DNA of 64,000 bases from positions 1,178,001-1,242,000 of the forward strand of contig NZ_CP034909.1 of the NCBI RefSeq assembly GCF_008932245.1. Direction: 5' to 3'. The notes under the pieces are model-generated. The model was given only the letters and a program-made list of their open reading frames with translations, searched no databases and was not told the origin of the DNA. Made by a program: the position numbers and the translations under genes. Numbering within the stretch: the stretch's first letter is position 1; each line of letters opens with the position of its first letter. Of this stretch, positions 10,777-20,833 are shown one piece after another. The DNA comes from Sinorhizobium alkalisoli. Lineage in GTDB: Bacteria > Pseudomonadota > Alphaproteobacteria > Rhizobiales > Rhizobiaceae.

Positions 10777-10850
10777 GCGTCCAGCTCGTTATATAAAGCG
10801 ACACGGTGCGAACGGCCCGGCCGCTTGCTCGATACGATGAAGGAAGACAG

Positions 10851-11816
10851 ATGGTAACGGTTTTCGATGCGGTCTCGGACCGGGCTGAGCGGGTCCGCCA
10901 TCCGGAGAAGGCGCACAGGCCGGACACGGAGGTCCTGCGCAAGCCCGACTGGATTCGCGTGAAGGCGCCAACCTCCAAGGGTTACCTGGAGACGCGCTCG
11001 ATCGTGAAGGGCAACAATCTCGTCACGGTCTGCGAAGAGGCCGGCTGCCCCAATATCGGCGAATGCTGGGACAAGAAGCACGCCACCTTCATGATCATGG
11101 GGGAGATCTGTACCCGCGCTTGCGCCTTCTGCAACGTCTCGACCGGCAAGCCGAACGCGCTCGACCTGGATGAGCCGGCCAATGTCGCGAAGGCGGTCAA
11201 GCAGATGGGCCTGAGCCATGTGGTCATCACCTCGGTCGACCGCGACGATCTTGATGATGGCGGCGCCGAGCACTTCGAGAAGGTGATCTTCGCGATCCGG
11301 GAAGCCTCACCGGCAACCACGATCGAGATCCTGACGCCCGACTTCCTGAGAAAGCCCGGCGCCCTGGAGCGCGTCGTCGCCGCCAAGCCGGACGTCTTCA
11401 ACCACAATCTCGAGACCGTTGCCTCCAACTATCTGACGGTGCGGCCGGGCGCCCGTTATTTTCATTCGATCCGCCTGCTACAGCGGGTGAAGGAGCTCGA
11501 TCCGTCGATGTTCACCAAGTCCGGCATCATGGTCGGGCTCGGCGAGGAGCGGAACGAGGTCCTGCAATTGATGGACGATCTGCGCACCGCCGACGTCGAT
11601 TTCCTGACGATCGGCCAATATCTGCAGCCGACCCGCAAGCATCACAAGGTCGAATGCTTCGTCACCCCGGAGGAGTTCAAGTCCTACGAGACGGTCGCCT
11701 ATACCAAGGGCTTCCTGATGGTCGCATCGAGCCCGCTGACCCGCTCGTCGCACCATGCCGGCGACGATTTCGCGCGGCTGAGGGCGGCGCGGGAGAAGAA
11801 GGCGGCAGCGGAGTAG
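10851..11816 (+). CDS. lipA: Lipoyl synthase
   Basis: Radical-SAM enzyme inserting two sulfurs into the octanoyl group on lipoyl domains; 321 residues. The auxiliary cluster cysteines are Cys61, Cys66 and Cys72, the radical-SAM CX3CX2C motif is Cys87, Cys91, Cys94 (CTRACAFC), and the C-terminal RSSHHA motif supplies the serine ligand of the auxiliary cluster. Its targets, PdhB and PdhC, are encoded a few kilobases upstream. The ATG at 10851 follows AAGGAAGAC; an in-frame GTG at 10806 would add 15 residues with no conserved look. Confidence 0.97.
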   Translation: MVTVFDAVSDRAERVRHPEKAHRPDTEVLRKPDWIRVKAPTSKGYLETRSIVKGNNLVTVCEEAGCPNIGECWDKKHATFMIMGEICTRACAFCNVSTGKPNALDLDEPANVAKAVKQMGLSHVVITSVDRDDLDDGGAEHFEKVIFAIREASPATTIEILTPDFLRKPGALERVVAAKPDVFNHNLETVASNYLTVRPGARYFHSIRLLQRVKELDPSMFTKSGIMVGLGEERNEVLQLMDDLRTADVDFLTIGQYLQPTRKHHKVECFVTPEEFKSYETVAYTKGFLMVASSPLTRSSHHAGDDFARLRAAREKKAAAE

Positions 11817-11895
11817 CCGGGCGGCGACCGGGTGCTTGCAGAAATACGCTTGAGATAGTAGATCGCAACCTCCGAGCGTGAGTGTGGGGGCTTCG

Positions 11896-12687
11896 ATGCA
11901 ATCTGCCGAGGTTGGTGCCTGCTGGGAGGGGAATGCCGAGAACTGGACGAAGTTCTCGCGCGCCGGCTACGATATTTACCGCGACGCGCTGAATACACCC
12001 GCATTCCTGGACATGATTCCGCCTGTCGCCGCCTTGCGCGGGCTTGACCTCGGTTGCGGAGAGGGGACCAACACCCGCCGTCTCGCCGAACACGGGGCAC
12101 TGATGACGGCGATCGACATCGCGCCGACCTTCATCCGCCATGCGCGCGAACAGGAGGAGGATGATCCGCGGGGAATTCGCTACGAGATTGGCGATGGTGC
12201 AGATCTGCCATTCGAGGACGAGGCGTTCGATTTCGTGACGGCTTTCATGTCGCTGATGGACATGCCCAACCAGGCTGGCGTCCTGCGGCAGGTCTTTCGC
12301 GTGCTGCGCCGAGGCGGCTTCTTTCAGTTCTCGATCCTTCATCCCTGTTTCGTGCCGCCGCATCGCAAGACCATCCGGGACGAGAACGGAGACTGCCACG
12401 CCGTCGAAGTTGCGGACTATTTCGACGAGACCGATGGGCGAATCGAGACCTGGCTGTTTTCGTCGATGCCTTCGAGCGAGCGGGAGAACGCGACGCCCTT
12501 TCGCGTCCCCCGCTTTCACCGGACGCTCAGCACCTGGGTGGCAATGATCACTGCGTCGGGTTTCGTCCTGGAGGAACTGCGCGAGCCGATGGCCTCCGAG
12601 GAGGCGGCCCGGCTGTACCCGACCGTCGCCGATACGCGCGTGGTCCCTATATTTCTCCACCTTCGCCTCAGAAAACCCGCGTCTTGA
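11896..12687 (+). CDS. Class I SAM-dependent methyltransferase
   Basis: Protein of 263 residues with a methyltransferase fold: motif I GLDLGCGEGTNT, the acidic residue after strand 2 in AIDIAP, and the GDGADLPFEDEAFDFV segment typical of the methyltransf_11 group. The substrate is not evident. I prefer the ATG at 11896, which has GGGGG five bases upstream; an in-frame GTG at 11878 is possible and adds six residues. It converges on the sulfite dehydrogenase genes with a 22-base gap and may be accessory to this strain, since its neighbours are core genes. Confidence 0.85.
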   Translation: MQSAEVGACWEGNAENWTKFSRAGYDIYRDALNTPAFLDMIPPVAALRGLDLGCGEGTNTRRLAEHGALMTAIDIAPTFIRHAREQEEDDPRGIRYEIGDGADLPFEDEAFDFVTAFMSLMDMPNQAGVLRQVFRVLRRGGFFQFSILHPCFVPPHRKTIRDENGDCHAVEVADYFDETDGRIETWLFSSMPSSERENATPFRVPRFHRTLSTWVAMITASGFVLEELREPMASEEAARLYPTVADTRVVPIFLHLRLRKPAS

Positions 12688-12709
12688 GGCACGGTGTCCC
12701 GCAGACTCT

Positions 12710-13177
12710 CTACCGTTCGGAAGAAAAATGTGTCTGCAGGTAGTTGAGGATCGCCTCGCGCGTTTCTTCATCCTGGTCGGGCATGCCCTGTTCGCGGACC
12801 ATCCAGTCCCACAGGTAATTCCATCGCTCATCCGTGAGCCGCTGTTGGGTCACCAGTGCGATCGAGTGGCAAGCCGAGCAAAGATAGTAGGTGTCCTCGG
12901 CGCCGGGAGCGTCCGGCAGGTCACCGAGTTCGGGGTTGCCCGGCGGCGCAGGTTCGCCCCGCTGGGTGGGTCTCCCGATGCCTCGTCGCATCGGGTCGTA
13001 TCCGGGCGCGCCGCCCTGCTGCGCCAGTTGGATCGAGGGTTCCGTTGCATGTGCGGCAGGGGCGCCTATGTCGCCGACAAGAAGACAAGCGGCGACGCTG
13101 ACGTGACTGATCGCGCCGCTTGCGTTGAAGCGGCGGGAAGGAAAGGCTCTCCTTGCGAGCTTGCCCCGGGTCGTCAT
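12710..13177 (-). CDS. sorB: Cytochrome c subunit of sulfite dehydrogenase (SorB-like)
   Basis: Secreted monoheme c-type cytochrome of 155 residues. A Sec-type signal peptide ends near residue 44 (AAHA). A Pro/Gly-rich region is followed by the heme motif CSACH (Cys100, Cys103, His104) and a C-terminal helix; a Met near WDWMVREQGM is a plausible distal ligand. It overlaps the upstream molybdenum-subunit gene by four bases (ATGA). This SorA-SorB pairing, known from Starkeya novella, passes electrons from sulfite to the respiratory chain via cytochrome c. A much longer reading frame extends upstream but runs antisense-like through sorA. Confidence 0.85.
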   Translation of the reverse strand: MTTRGKLARRAFPSRRFNASGAISHVSVAACLLVGDIGAPAAHATEPSIQLAQQGGAPGYDPMRRGIGRPTQRGEPAPPGNPELGDLPDAPGAEDTYYLCSACHSIALVTQQRLTDERWNYLWDWMVREQGMPDQDEETREAILNYLQTHFSSER

Positions 13178-14520
13178 TGCGCAAATAGCGCTATCCGGTG
13201 GATAATGTTGTTGCCGTAGCCGCGCGGGTTCCAGCCAGGCGCTACCGGCGGCTGCATGACGTCGTTCATGTCGGTCGCTCGCGCCCAGACCTCGTAATAG
13301 CCCTTTTCCGGCGGAGTGACGTTGGCGCGCCACCTCTGCCAGGCAAACTTGTTGCGCGGAGGCTCCAGCGTCGCTTCCTGCCAGCTCTGCCCGAAATCGA
13401 GCGAGACATGCATGGCCTTCACATCGCCACTGCCCGCCCATGCATGACCCCGCACTTCCGTCGCCTGGCCGGCCGGAACATTCGAGCCGGTTGCGGGTGC
13501 GGTCACGATCGACTTGACCGGCATGACAGTGAGGATCTCCATGTCCTCTTCCGGCACCTCCGTTCCCGGAGCGACCGGATAGGCGGGCAGGCGATAGGAA
13601 TGCCCGCCCATTTTCTCGCCGTCGTGAACTTGATCGCGGACCCAGATACGGGTCAGGAACTTCTGCGAGGCTGAACCCGGATATCCTGGAATGACCAGCC
13701 GCAGCGGAAAACCGTGGAGCGCCGGCAGGTCCTCGCCATTCATCGCCCACACGATCAGGGTCTCGGGTTCCCTTGCCTTTTCGATCGGAACGCCGCGGGA
13801 AATCACCACCTTGTCCTGGTCTCCCGAAATGTCCACATCATTGCCATAGTGGCCGGTGTAAACAGCCGACGGTTTGATGCCGGCCTTTTCCAGGACGTCG
13901 CGCAGGCGCACTCCGGTCCATTCCGGGCAGCCGACGGCGCCGACCGTCCACTGATTGCCGGAGGCGCCCGGGTCGAAAAAGGCGCGGCCGTTGCCCGCGC
14001 ATTCGAGCACCAGCGCCAGCGTCACGTTCTCGAAGTCGTTCTTGAGGTCGTCGAGACTGAGTGAAAGTTCGTTATCCACCTCTCCATCGATTTTGAGGGT
14101 CCAGCCCTCGGCATTCTTGTCGAGCGCCGTTTGTGGGATGAGCCCGTTCGAACGAATGAAAAGTCGCGAATACGGCGTGAGATCGTCGTCGAGGAGATGC
14201 GCGGGCGTCTCGGCGTTGAGAGGCCGATCGGCCAAGACCGTCAGCCCGTCCTTCTCCTTCATAAGCGCGGCGCCGGTGTCCTGGGCAAAGGCAATCGGCA
14301 TCAGCCCGGCTGGAAAGTTGCGGTGGAAAGGCATCGCTGCACCGAGCGCCGCACCCAGCGCCGCAAGCCCTGCATTCTTTAGAAAGCTGCGCCGGTCCGG
14401 GCAAGAAATGCGCCCAAACAGTCTCTGTTCGGCCCCTTCGGGATCCTCATGGTAAGCCGTGCGGATATCCGCGCGCGTGAGGATCTGCTCGACCTGGCCC
14501 TTCTGTCCGTGAACAGCCAT
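13174..14520 (-). CDS. sorA: Molybdopterin sulfite dehydrogenase catalytic subunit (SorA-like)
   Basis: Protein of 448 residues in the sulfite oxidase family. A twin-arginine signal is visible (PDRRSFLK, Arg43-Arg44, then a hydrophobic Ala/Gly stretch), so the folded Mo-cofactor enzyme is sent to the periplasm. The Mo-ligand cysteine is Cys174 in LECAGNGR. The C-terminal half is the Mo-co dimerisation domain. Together with the overlapping sorB gene it should oxidise sulfite to sulfate. The ATG at 14520 has GGGAGGAG directly upstream; an in-frame extension to 14643 lacks a site and displaces the Tat signal. Other members of the fold oxidise other substrates, so specificity is inferred from the SorB partner. 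Confidence 0.88.
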   Translation of the reverse strand: MAVHGQKGQVEQILTRADIRTAYHEDPEGAEQRLFGRISCPDRRSFLKNAGLAALGAALGAAMPFHRNFPAGLMPIAFAQDTGAALMKEKDGLTVLADRPLNAETPAHLLDDDLTPYSRLFIRSNGLIPQTALDKNAEGWTLKIDGEVDNELSLSLDDLKNDFENVTLALVLECAGNGRAFFDPGASGNQWTVGAVGCPEWTGVRLRDVLEKAGIKPSAVYTGHYGNDVDISGDQDKVVISRGVPIEKAREPETLIVWAMNGEDLPALHGFPLRLVIPGYPGSASQKFLTRIWVRDQVHDGEKMGGHSYRLPAYPVAPGTEVPEEDMEILTVMPVKSIVTAPATGSNVPAGQATEVRGHAWAGSGDVKAMHVSLDFGQSWQEATLEPPRNKFAWQRWRANVTPPEKGYYEVWARATDMNDVMQPPVAPGWNPRGYGNNIIHRIALFAQ

Positions 14521-14712
14521 TCGCTCCTCCCTGCGTTCGACAATACTTTCTTGGATATAATGCCAAAAGGATACCACCACGGCGCCCCCGGGGCAAAAGA
14601 GCGAGACATGTCGTCCCTCAAGCGGTGATGCCACCGGTCCCATGATACAAGAACCCGGGACAAATGCGCGCGCTCCTTGATCTTCCTTGCGCGCGCGCTT
14701 AACTCAAAATTC

Positions 14713-15162
14713 ATGCCACATTTCGAAACCAACCATGTCGTGAACCATTCGGCCGAACAGATGTTCGACCTCATCGCCGATGTCGAGCGCTACCCGGAAT
14801 TTCTGCCCCTCTGCGAGGGCTTGAGCGTGCGCTCGCGCAAAGAGCGGGACGGCAAGGTCCTGCTGCTGGCGGATATGACGGTCGGCTACAAGGCAATCCG
14901 CGAGACCTTCACGACACAGGTCCTGCTCAATGGGGCGGAGCGGATGATCGACGTGAAATATATCGAGGGGCCCTTTAAATACCTCGACAATGTCTGGCGC
15001 TTCGAAGCGGTGAACCAAGGCCAGTCCATCGTTCATTTCTGCATCGACTACGAGTTCAAGAGTCGCATTCTGGGTGCGCTGATGGGATCGATGTTCGACC
15101 GCGCCTTCGGCATGTTCTCCGAGGCTTTCGAGAAGCGGGCCGACGTGATCTACGGCTCCTGA
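14713..15162 (+). CDS. COQ10/RatA-like START-domain protein
   Basis: Protein of 149 residues resembling polyketide_cyc/START proteins of the COQ10 (ubiquinone-binding) and RatA group: VNHSAEQMFDLIADVERYPEFLP at the N-terminus is the family signature. Likely binds ubiquinone or a lipid and aids respiration; the ribosome-toxin role reported for E. coli RatA is less likely here, but sequence alone does not decide. The ATG at 14713 places the conserved fold at the N-terminus; an ATG at 14677 is possible. The 3' end overlaps the convergent cinA-like gene by 13 bases. Confidence 0.85.
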   Translation: MPHFETNHVVNHSAEQMFDLIADVERYPEFLPLCEGLSVRSRKERDGKVLLLADMTVGYKAIRETFTTQVLLNGAERMIDVKYIEGPFKYLDNVWRFEAVNQGQSIVHFCIDYEFKSRILGALMGSMFDRAFGMFSEAFEKRADVIYGS

Positions 15163-15647
15163 GCGACTTCCCGGAGGAGGTCCAGCGCGGTGGCGACCGT
15201 TGCCAGTCGCACGGCGGTGCGACCGATGTCGCCATAGCGCATCTCCCGCTGAAGAAGCCGGCCTGTTCGCGTGGCCGCCGCGAGGTGAACGAGGCCGACC
15301 GGCTTCTCGACGGAGCCGCCGCCCGGACCGGCAATGCCCGTGACAGCCACTGCCAGATCGGCGCATGAGTGCTCGAGGGCGCCTTTCGCCATTTCGGTGG
15401 CGGTTTCGCGCGAGACGGCGCCGTGCGCCAAGAGGGTTGCGGCAGCGACGCCAAGCATCTCGACTTTCGCCTCATTGGAATAGGTGACGTAGCCGCGGTC
15501 GCAAACGGAGGACGAGCCCGCAATCTCCGTCAGTGCCCCGGCAATGAGCCCGCCGGTACAGGACTCTGCCGTTGCCACTTTCAGGCCGCGCCTGGTGAAC
15601 TCGGCGATAACCGCGTTCGCCCTCTCTGCGATCGCCGCCGGCCACAT
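15150..15647 (-). CDS. CinA C-terminal domain protein (nicotinamide-nucleotide amidase)
   Basis: Protein of 165 residues equal to the C-terminal CinA/PncC domain alone: AESCTGGLIAGALTEIAGSS carries the catalytic Ser/Thr region, followed by the SNEAKVEMLGV and VTGIAGPGGGS blocks. Deamidates nicotinamide mononucleotide to nicotinate mononucleotide in NAD recycling. The start ATG shares its A with the TGA of ispDF (TGATG), indicating translational coupling, which is the usual arrangement in Rhizobiales. The ATG position fixes the start; in-frame sequence further upstream is antisense to the family and lies inside ispDF. Confidence 0.9.
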   Translation of the reverse strand: MWPAAIAERANAVIAEFTRRGLKVATAESCTGGLIAGALTEIAGSSSVCDRGYVTYSNEAKVEMLGVAAATLLAHGAVSRETATEMAKGALEHSCADLAVAVTGIAGPGGGSVEKPVGLVHLAAATRTGRLLQREMRYGDIGRTAVRLATVATALDLLREVAQEP

Positions 15648-16861
15648 CAGCTCTTTCTCCCGGACACATAGACGACGGTCGCAGTCGCGATCGCGGCAAT
15701 GCCCTCCTTGCGGCCGACGAAGCCAAGCTTCTCGTTCGTCGTCGCCTTGATCGAGCAGCGGTCGAGATCGATGTCGAGCATCGCGGCGAGGCTCTCGCGC
15801 ATCTGTTGACGATGGGGGCCGACCTTCGGTGCTTCGGCGATCAGCGAAATGTCGGCATTGGTGATCCTGCCGCCCCGCGCGCGCACGATCTTTGCCGCGT
15901 GCTCCAGGAAGATGCGGGAAGGGGCGCCCTTCCACTGCGGATCGGTCGGCGGAAAATGGTCGCCGATATCGCCGGCGCCGCAGGTGGCAAGCAGCGCGTC
16001 GGTCAAGGCGTGCAGGGCGACGTCAGCGTCGGAATGGCCGGAGAGCTTGCGCTCATGCGGAATGAAGACGCCGCAAAGCGTGACGCCGTCGCCCTCGACG
16101 AGCTGATGCACGTCATAGCCGTTGCCGGTGCGCACGTCCGGAACGGCGTCGCGGGTCAGCCTTTCATCGGCCATCGATATGTCCCTCTTGAGGGTAAGCT
16201 TGACGTTGTCGACCGCGCCTTCGACGAGAATGACGGGAAGACCCGCCCATTCGGCGATAGAAGCGTCATCGGTGAAATCGCTTCGGCCGCTGGCGCACGC
16301 CCGGCGGTGGGCGGCCAGGATCTCTTCCAGGCGGAAGCATTGCGGCGTCTGCGCGGCGTAAAGCCCGGCCCGCGGGACCGTCTCCTCGACAAGGCGGCCG
16401 TCTGTCGCGCGTTTCAGCGTATCGGCGACCGCGATTGCCGGCAGCACAGCCCCGGCGCCGCTCTCCAGCGCCGCGCGGCAGCGGTCGAGCAACGCATGGT
16501 CTATGAACGGACGCACGGCGTCGTGGATCATGACATGCCGCGGACCGGCTCCGGAAAGCGCCTCGAGCCCCGCAAGGACGGAGAGTTGACGGCTTGCACC
16601 GCCATGCACCACCAATAGATCGGCCTGGCTGGACAGGCGCACACGGGCGGCTGCAAAGAGAGCCTCGTCGTCCCGATGAATGACGACGACGATGGGGCCA
16701 ACGCCCTGCCACGTCGCGAAAATGTCAAGTGTATGCGTGATAACAGGACGATCGCCAATGATTCGGTATTGCTTCGGGCCTTCGGCCGATTGGCCCGCGC
16801 GCTCACCGCGGCCGGCTGCGACGATGACGACGCCACAGGAGAACTGTTCTTCCGGTTGCAT
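15647..16861 (-). CDS. ispDF: Bifunctional IspD/IspF of the MEP isoprenoid pathway
   Basis: Fusion of 404 residues. The N-terminal half is IspD (CTP-dependent cytidylylation of methylerythritol 4-phosphate: [19 protein letters not shown]). From about residue 245 the IspF domain forms methylerythritol 2,4-cyclodiphosphate (GNGYDVHQL with zinc ligands Asp and His, [13 protein letters not shown]). Such fusions are typical of alphaproteobacteria. The start at 16861 gives the usual length; in-frame ATGs at 16882 and 16972 would add unconserved residues. It is divergent from dusB-ntrBC and coupled to the cinA-like gene. Confidence 0.96.
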   Translation of the reverse strand: MQPEEQFSCGVVIVAAGRGERAGQSAEGPKQYRIIGDRPVITHTLDIFATWQGVGPIVVVIHRDDEALFAAARVRLSSQADLLVVHGGASRQLSVLAGLEALSGAGPRHVMIHDAVRPFIDHALLDRCRAALESGAGAVLPAIAVADTLKRATDGRLVEETVPRAGLYAAQTPQCFRLEEILAAHRRACASGRSDFTDDASIAEWAGLPVILVEGAVDNVKLTLKRDISMADERLTRDAVPDVRTGNGYDVHQLVEGDGVTLCGVFIPHERKLSGHSDADVALHALTDALLATCGAGDIGDHFPPTDPQWKGAPSRIFLEHAAKIVRARGGRITNADISLIAEAPKVGPHRQQMRESLAAMLDIDLDRCSIKATTNEKLGFVGRKEGIAAIATATVVYVSGRKS

Positions 16862-17024
16862 CTTCTGTATGGGGTCCCGCATTCGCCAATCTTTGCAGTC
16901 ATGTACCGCGAAGGTCCCCTCTTTGCCACCCGTCGGAGGAATTTTGTCGAGCGTGTGGAAATCGCTTGGCAAGCCGATGAAGTATGGCTAAAAATAGTGC
17001 AAGACTTGAATGTGCCTGAAAGAT
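16862..17024. promoter_or_regulatory. Divergent promoter region of ispDF and dusB-ntrBC
   Basis: 163 bases between two divergent genes must hold both promoters. I find GTGCAAGACTTGAATGTGC just before dusB, which has spaced GTGC/TGCA half-sites but not the full TGCACC-N-GGTGCA dyad of NtrC, and a TGGC-N8-GTGCA stretch whose spacing is one base too long for a sigma-54 site. No confident element. Confidence 0.3.
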
Positions 17025-18038
17025 ATGCATTTGCCCTCCACGGCCCTCTCATCGTCACTCCGGATCGGGAACGTCGAAATCCGTAACCGCGTGGCGCTCG
17101 CGCCCATGTCCGGGGTGACCGACCTGCCCTTTCGCATGCTCGCCTGGCGCTTCGGCGCCGGGTTCGTCGTGACGGAGATGGTGGCAAGCCGCGAGCTCGT
17201 CTGCAATGCCGCCGAATCCTGGGCGCGCCTGAAGAATTCCGGCATCGATCCACACATTGTCCAGCTCGCCGGGCGCGACGCGCATTGGATGGCCGAGGCG
17301 GCGCGGATCGTCGAGGCCAATGGGGCCGATATCGTCGACATCAATATGGGCTGTCCGGCAAAGAAGGTGACCGGGGGCTATTCCGGTTCGGCGCTGATGC
17401 GTGAGCCGGATCATGCCCTGTCGCTGATCGAGGCGACGGTCGAGGCGGTCGACGTGCCGGTCACGCTCAAGATGCGGCTTGGTTGGGACGAAAGCTCGAT
17501 CAATGCACCGCTGATTGCGCGCAGGGCTGAAGAGGCGGGCGTGCAGGCGATCACGATCCACGGGCGCACGCGTATGCAATTCTACAATGGCAAGGCCGAT
17601 TGGGATGCGATCCGTGCGGTTCGCGACGTCGTGTCGGTGCCGCTGATCGCCAATGGAGACGTGGATACCACTGCCGATGCCCGCGAAATCCTGCGCCGCT
17701 CGGGTGCGGATGCGGTAATGGTCGGCAGATCGGCTCAGGGGCGGCCATGGCATCCGGCGGTGCTGGCCGGTGCCGCCGTGCAGCCGGACGCGACGGCGGT
17801 CGCGGAAATATTCGCCGAGCACTATGCCATGATGCTCGATTTCTATGGGGCCGAAGTGGGGCTCCGCGCCGCCCGCAAGCATGTCGGCTGGTATCTGGAT
17901 CGTTTCGTGCCAACTCTTCCGGTCGAGGAAAAGGCCGCGATACTGACGTCCAAGGATGTGAAACTGGTGAGCGAGCGCGTAATTGGCGCGATCGCTTACT
18001 CCGGCGTGGCGACGGCCAGGGAGGGAGTGGCGGCATGA
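17025..18038 (+). CDS. dusB: tRNA-dihydrouridine synthase (NifR3)
   Basis: FMN enzyme reducing uridine to dihydrouridine in tRNA; about 337 residues. Motifs: [12 protein letters not shown] for FMN binding, [15 protein letters not shown] with the catalytic Cys, and [15 protein letters not shown]. The gene is the nifR3 that precedes ntrBC throughout alphaproteobacteria; the ntrB ATG overlaps its stop (ATGA), so all three are one operon. The role of Dus activity in nitrogen control is unclear, and the link may be only co-transcription. Start uncertain: ATG 17025 or ATG 17010, five residues longer; neither has a strong ribosome-binding site. Confidence 0.93.
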   Translation: MHLPSTALSSSLRIGNVEIRNRVALAPMSGVTDLPFRMLAWRFGAGFVVTEMVASRELVCNAAESWARLKNSGIDPHIVQLAGRDAHWMAEAARIVEANGADIVDINMGCPAKKVTGGYSGSALMREPDHALSLIEATVEAVDVPVTLKMRLGWDESSINAPLIARRAEEAGVQAITIHGRTRMQFYNGKADWDAIRAVRDVVSVPLIANGDVDTTADAREILRRSGADAVMVGRSAQGRPWHPAVLAGAAVQPDATAVAEIFAEHYAMMLDFYGAEVGLRAARKHVGWYLDRFVPTLPVEEKAAILTSKDVKLVSERVIGAIAYSGVATAREGVAA

Positions 18039-19189
18039 GCGAAAAGGCAAGAGTGCCGGAGCCCGCGGGCGGCGTAAACGATCTTCCCATGGCGGTTCTG
18101 AATGCGATCCAGAATCCGGTGATCCTGGTAGACGAGAACAGCCATGTCGCCTTTGCAAATTGGGAGGCCGAATCGTTTTTCGGCGCGAGCGCCAACCATC
18201 TCGCCCGCCACACGATCGACGCGTTCATCCCCTTCGGCAGCCCACTATTGACGCTGATCGAGCAGGTGCGCGAACGGCGGGCGCCGGTGAACGAATACCG
18301 GGTCGACCTAAGTTCGCCACGGCTGGGCGCCGACAAGCTCGTCGACCTTTATGTCGCGCCGGTACTGTCGCAGCCGGGATCGGTGGTGATCGTCCTTCAG
18401 GAACGTTCGATGGCCGACAAGATCGACCGGCAGCTCACTCATCGCGCCGCCGCGCGATCCGTCACCGGGCTTGCCTCGATGCTGGCGCATGAGATCAAGA
18501 ACCCGCTTTCCGGAATCAGGGGGGCGGCGCAACTCCTTGAATCATCGGCCACGGACGAGGATCGCGCGCTGACGCGGCTGATCTGCGAGGAGACGGATCG
18601 GATCGTGTCTCTCGTCGATCGCATGGAGGTGTTCTCCGACGAGCGCCCGATCGATCGCGTGCCGCTCAACATCCATTCGGTCCTCGACCGCGTGAAGGCA
18701 ATCGCCAAGGCCGGTTTCGCCCGCGGGATAAAGATATCCGAAAACTATGATCCGTCGCTGCCGCCGGTGTTTGCCAATCGCGACCAGCTCGTTCAGGTCT
18801 TCCTCAACCTCGTGAAGAATGCCGCAGAGGCGATCGGCGATCGGCCCGACGGCGAAATCCAGCTGACGACCGCCTATCGCCCGGGCATTCGGCTTTCCGT
18901 TGCAGGCACGCGGGAGAAGATATCACTGCCGCTCGAGTTCTGCGTGCACGACAACGGGCCGGGTGTGCCGCCCGACCTGCTTCCGCATCTTTTCGACCCC
19001 TTTATCACGACGAAAACGAACGGGTCCGGTCTCGGGCTGGCGCTCGTTGCCAAGATCATCGGCGGCCATGGCGGCATCGTCGAATGCGACAGCCAGCTCA
19101 GCCGCACGACCTTCCGCGTTCTGATGCCCGCATCCAAGGGGCCGACGGCGGATGACGTATTTCCGATGACAAAAGGAACCAATGCATGA
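18035..19189 (+). CDS. ntrB: Nitrogen regulation sensor kinase/phosphatase NtrB
   Basis: Cytosolic histidine kinase of 384 residues without membrane segments. A PAS domain spans about 15-85; the H-box is [11 protein letters not shown] with phospho-acceptor His152; the N-box is [10 protein letters not shown] and the G-box is GSGLGLALV. In the Ntr system it phosphorylates or dephosphorylates NtrC in response to PII. It overlaps dusB upstream and ntrC downstream by four bases each, so expression is coupled. Confidence 0.96.
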   Translation: MSEKARVPEPAGGVNDLPMAVLNAIQNPVILVDENSHVAFANWEAESFFGASANHLARHTIDAFIPFGSPLLTLIEQVRERRAPVNEYRVDLSSPRLGADKLVDLYVAPVLSQPGSVVIVLQERSMADKIDRQLTHRAAARSVTGLASMLAHEIKNPLSGIRGAAQLLESSATDEDRALTRLICEETDRIVSLVDRMEVFSDERPIDRVPLNIHSVLDRVKAIAKAGFARGIKISENYDPSLPPVFANRDQLVQVFLNLVKNAAEAIGDRPDGEIQLTTAYRPGIRLSVAGTREKISLPLEFCVHDNGPGVPPDLLPHLFDPFITTKTNGSGLGLALVAKIIGGHGGIVECDSQLSRTTFRVLMPASKGPTADDVFPMTKGTNA

Positions 19190-20640
19190 CCGGCGCAACG
19201 ATCCTCGTCGCGGATGACGACGCTGCCATTCGCACCGTGCTCAACCAGGCGCTCAGCCGTGCCGGATATGATGTACGCATCACCTCCAACGCGGCGACGC
19301 TCTGGCGCTGGATCTCCGCCGGCGACGGCGACCTCGTGGTCACGGATGTGGTGATGCCGGACGAGAATGCCTTTGATCTTCTGCCTCGGATCAAGAAGGC
19401 ACGCCCGGATCTTCCCGTTCTGGTCATGAGCGCGCAGAACACCTTCATGACGGCCATCAAAGCGTCGGAGAAGGGCGCTTACGACTATCTGCCGAAGCCG
19501 TTCGACCTGACCGAGTTGATCGGCATTATCGGCCGGGCACTGGCGGAGCCGAAGCGCCGGCCCTCGAAGCTGGACGACGATACCCAGGACGGCATGCCGC
19601 TCGTCGGCCGCTCCGCCGCCATGCAGGAGATCTACCGCGTGCTCGCGCGGCTGATGCAGACCGATCTGACGTTGATGATCACCGGCGAATCGGGCACCGG
19701 CAAAGAGCTTGTCGCACGCGCGTTGCACGACTACGGCAAGCGGCGGAATGGGCCCTTCGTGGCCATCAACATGGCGGCAATTCCGCGCGACCTGATCGAA
19801 TCGGAGTTGTTCGGCCACGAAAAGGGTGCCTTCACCGGCGCCCAGATGCGGTCGACCGGCCGCTTCGAACAGGCGGAAGGCGGAACTCTCTTTTTGGATG
19901 AGATCGGCGACATGCCGATGGATGCACAGACGCGTCTCCTGCGCGTGCTGCAACAGGGCGAATACACGACCGTCGGCGGGCGCACGCCGATCCGCTCGGA
20001 CGTTCGGATTGTCGCCGCGACCAACAAGGACCTGAAGCAGTCGATCAATCAGGGCCTCTTCCGTGAGGACCTCTACTACCGCCTCAACGTCGTGCCGCTG
20101 CGTCTGCCGCCCCTGAGGGATCGAGCCGAGGATATTCCGGATCTCGTGCGCCACTTCGTGCAGCAGGCCGAGAAGGAAGGTCTCGATGTGAAGCGCTTCG
20201 ATCAGGAGGCGCTGGAACTGATGAAGGCGCATCCTTGGCCGGGCAATGTGCGCGAGCTCGAGAACCTCGTGAGGCGCCTGACGGCACTTTATCCACAGGA
20301 TGTGATCACCCGGGAAATCATCGAAAACGAGTTGCGCTCGGAGGTGCCGGACAGTCCGATCGACAAGGCTGCCGCCCGCGACGGCTCGCTGTCGATCTCC
20401 CAGGCGGTCGAGGAAAACATGCGGCAGTATTTTGCGAGCTTCGGCGACGCTTTGCCGCCGTCCGGCCTCTATGAACGCGTACTTGCGGAAATGGAGTATC
20501 CGTTGATCTTAGCGGCCCTGACCGCGACCAGGGGCAACCAGATCAAGGCTGCGGACCTGCTGGGACTCAACCGGAACACCCTGCGCAAGAAGATCCGGGA
20601 GCTCGGCGTTTCGGTCTATCGCAGCTCGCGCAGCGCTTGA
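19186..20640 (+). CDS. ntrC: Nitrogen regulator NtrC (sigma-54 activator)
   Basis: Response regulator of 484 residues. The receiver domain has Asp54 in [10 protein letters not shown]. The AAA+ domain has Walker A GESGTGKE, the sigma-54-contacting GAFTGA loop at about 214-219 and Walker B FLDEIGDM. The C-terminal Fis-type helix-turn-helix ends in [14 protein letters not shown]. It activates nitrogen-scavenging genes with RpoN when phosphorylated. The GAFTGA loop is intact, in contrast to NtrX downstream. The start overlaps the ntrB stop. Confidence 0.97.
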   Translation: MTGATILVADDDAAIRTVLNQALSRAGYDVRITSNAATLWRWISAGDGDLVVTDVVMPDENAFDLLPRIKKARPDLPVLVMSAQNTFMTAIKASEKGAYDYLPKPFDLTELIGIIGRALAEPKRRPSKLDDDTQDGMPLVGRSAAMQEIYRVLARLMQTDLTLMITGESGTGKELVARALHDYGKRRNGPFVAINMAAIPRDLIESELFGHEKGAFTGAQMRSTGRFEQAEGGTLFLDEIGDMPMDAQTRLLRVLQQGEYTTVGGRTPIRSDVRIVAATNKDLKQSINQGLFREDLYYRLNVVPLRLPPLRDRAEDIPDLVRHFVQQAEKEGLDVKRFDQEALELMKAHPWPGNVRELENLVRRLTALYPQDVITREIIENELRSEVPDSPIDKAAARDGSLSISQAVEENMRQYFASFGDALPPSGLYERVLAEMEYPLILAALTATRGNQIKAADLLGLNRNTLRKKIRELGVSVYRSSRSA

Positions 20641-20833
20641 CTGCCGTGCAACACCGTTGCATTTTCGCCACAATACATTGTTGAACGTCCTCCACGCGCC
20701 GAGTCGCAGGCCGGACTGCCGTTGAAACGACGCATTGGCGCCGTACCGGCCACCGAGGTGCGTTCAGTTCTTGGTCCGGAATTGAAGCGCGTGCCGGTGC
20801 CGTGGGGGCGTCGGTTTGGGGGAAACTTTATTC

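Noticed and set aside
12710..13750. A 346-codon frame that would make the cytochrome gene start 190 codons earlier.
   Set aside because: The extra part lies antisense-like within sorA, is Arg/Gly/Ala rich and has no signal peptide; the ATG at 13177 gives a clean signal and overlaps the sorA stop as a normal operon does.
16981..17024. Possible NtrC dyad and sigma-54 promoter before dusB-ntrBC.
   Set aside because: The half-sites do not form the TGCACC...GGTGCA dyad, and the GG/GC spacing is one base too long for a sigma-54 promoter.
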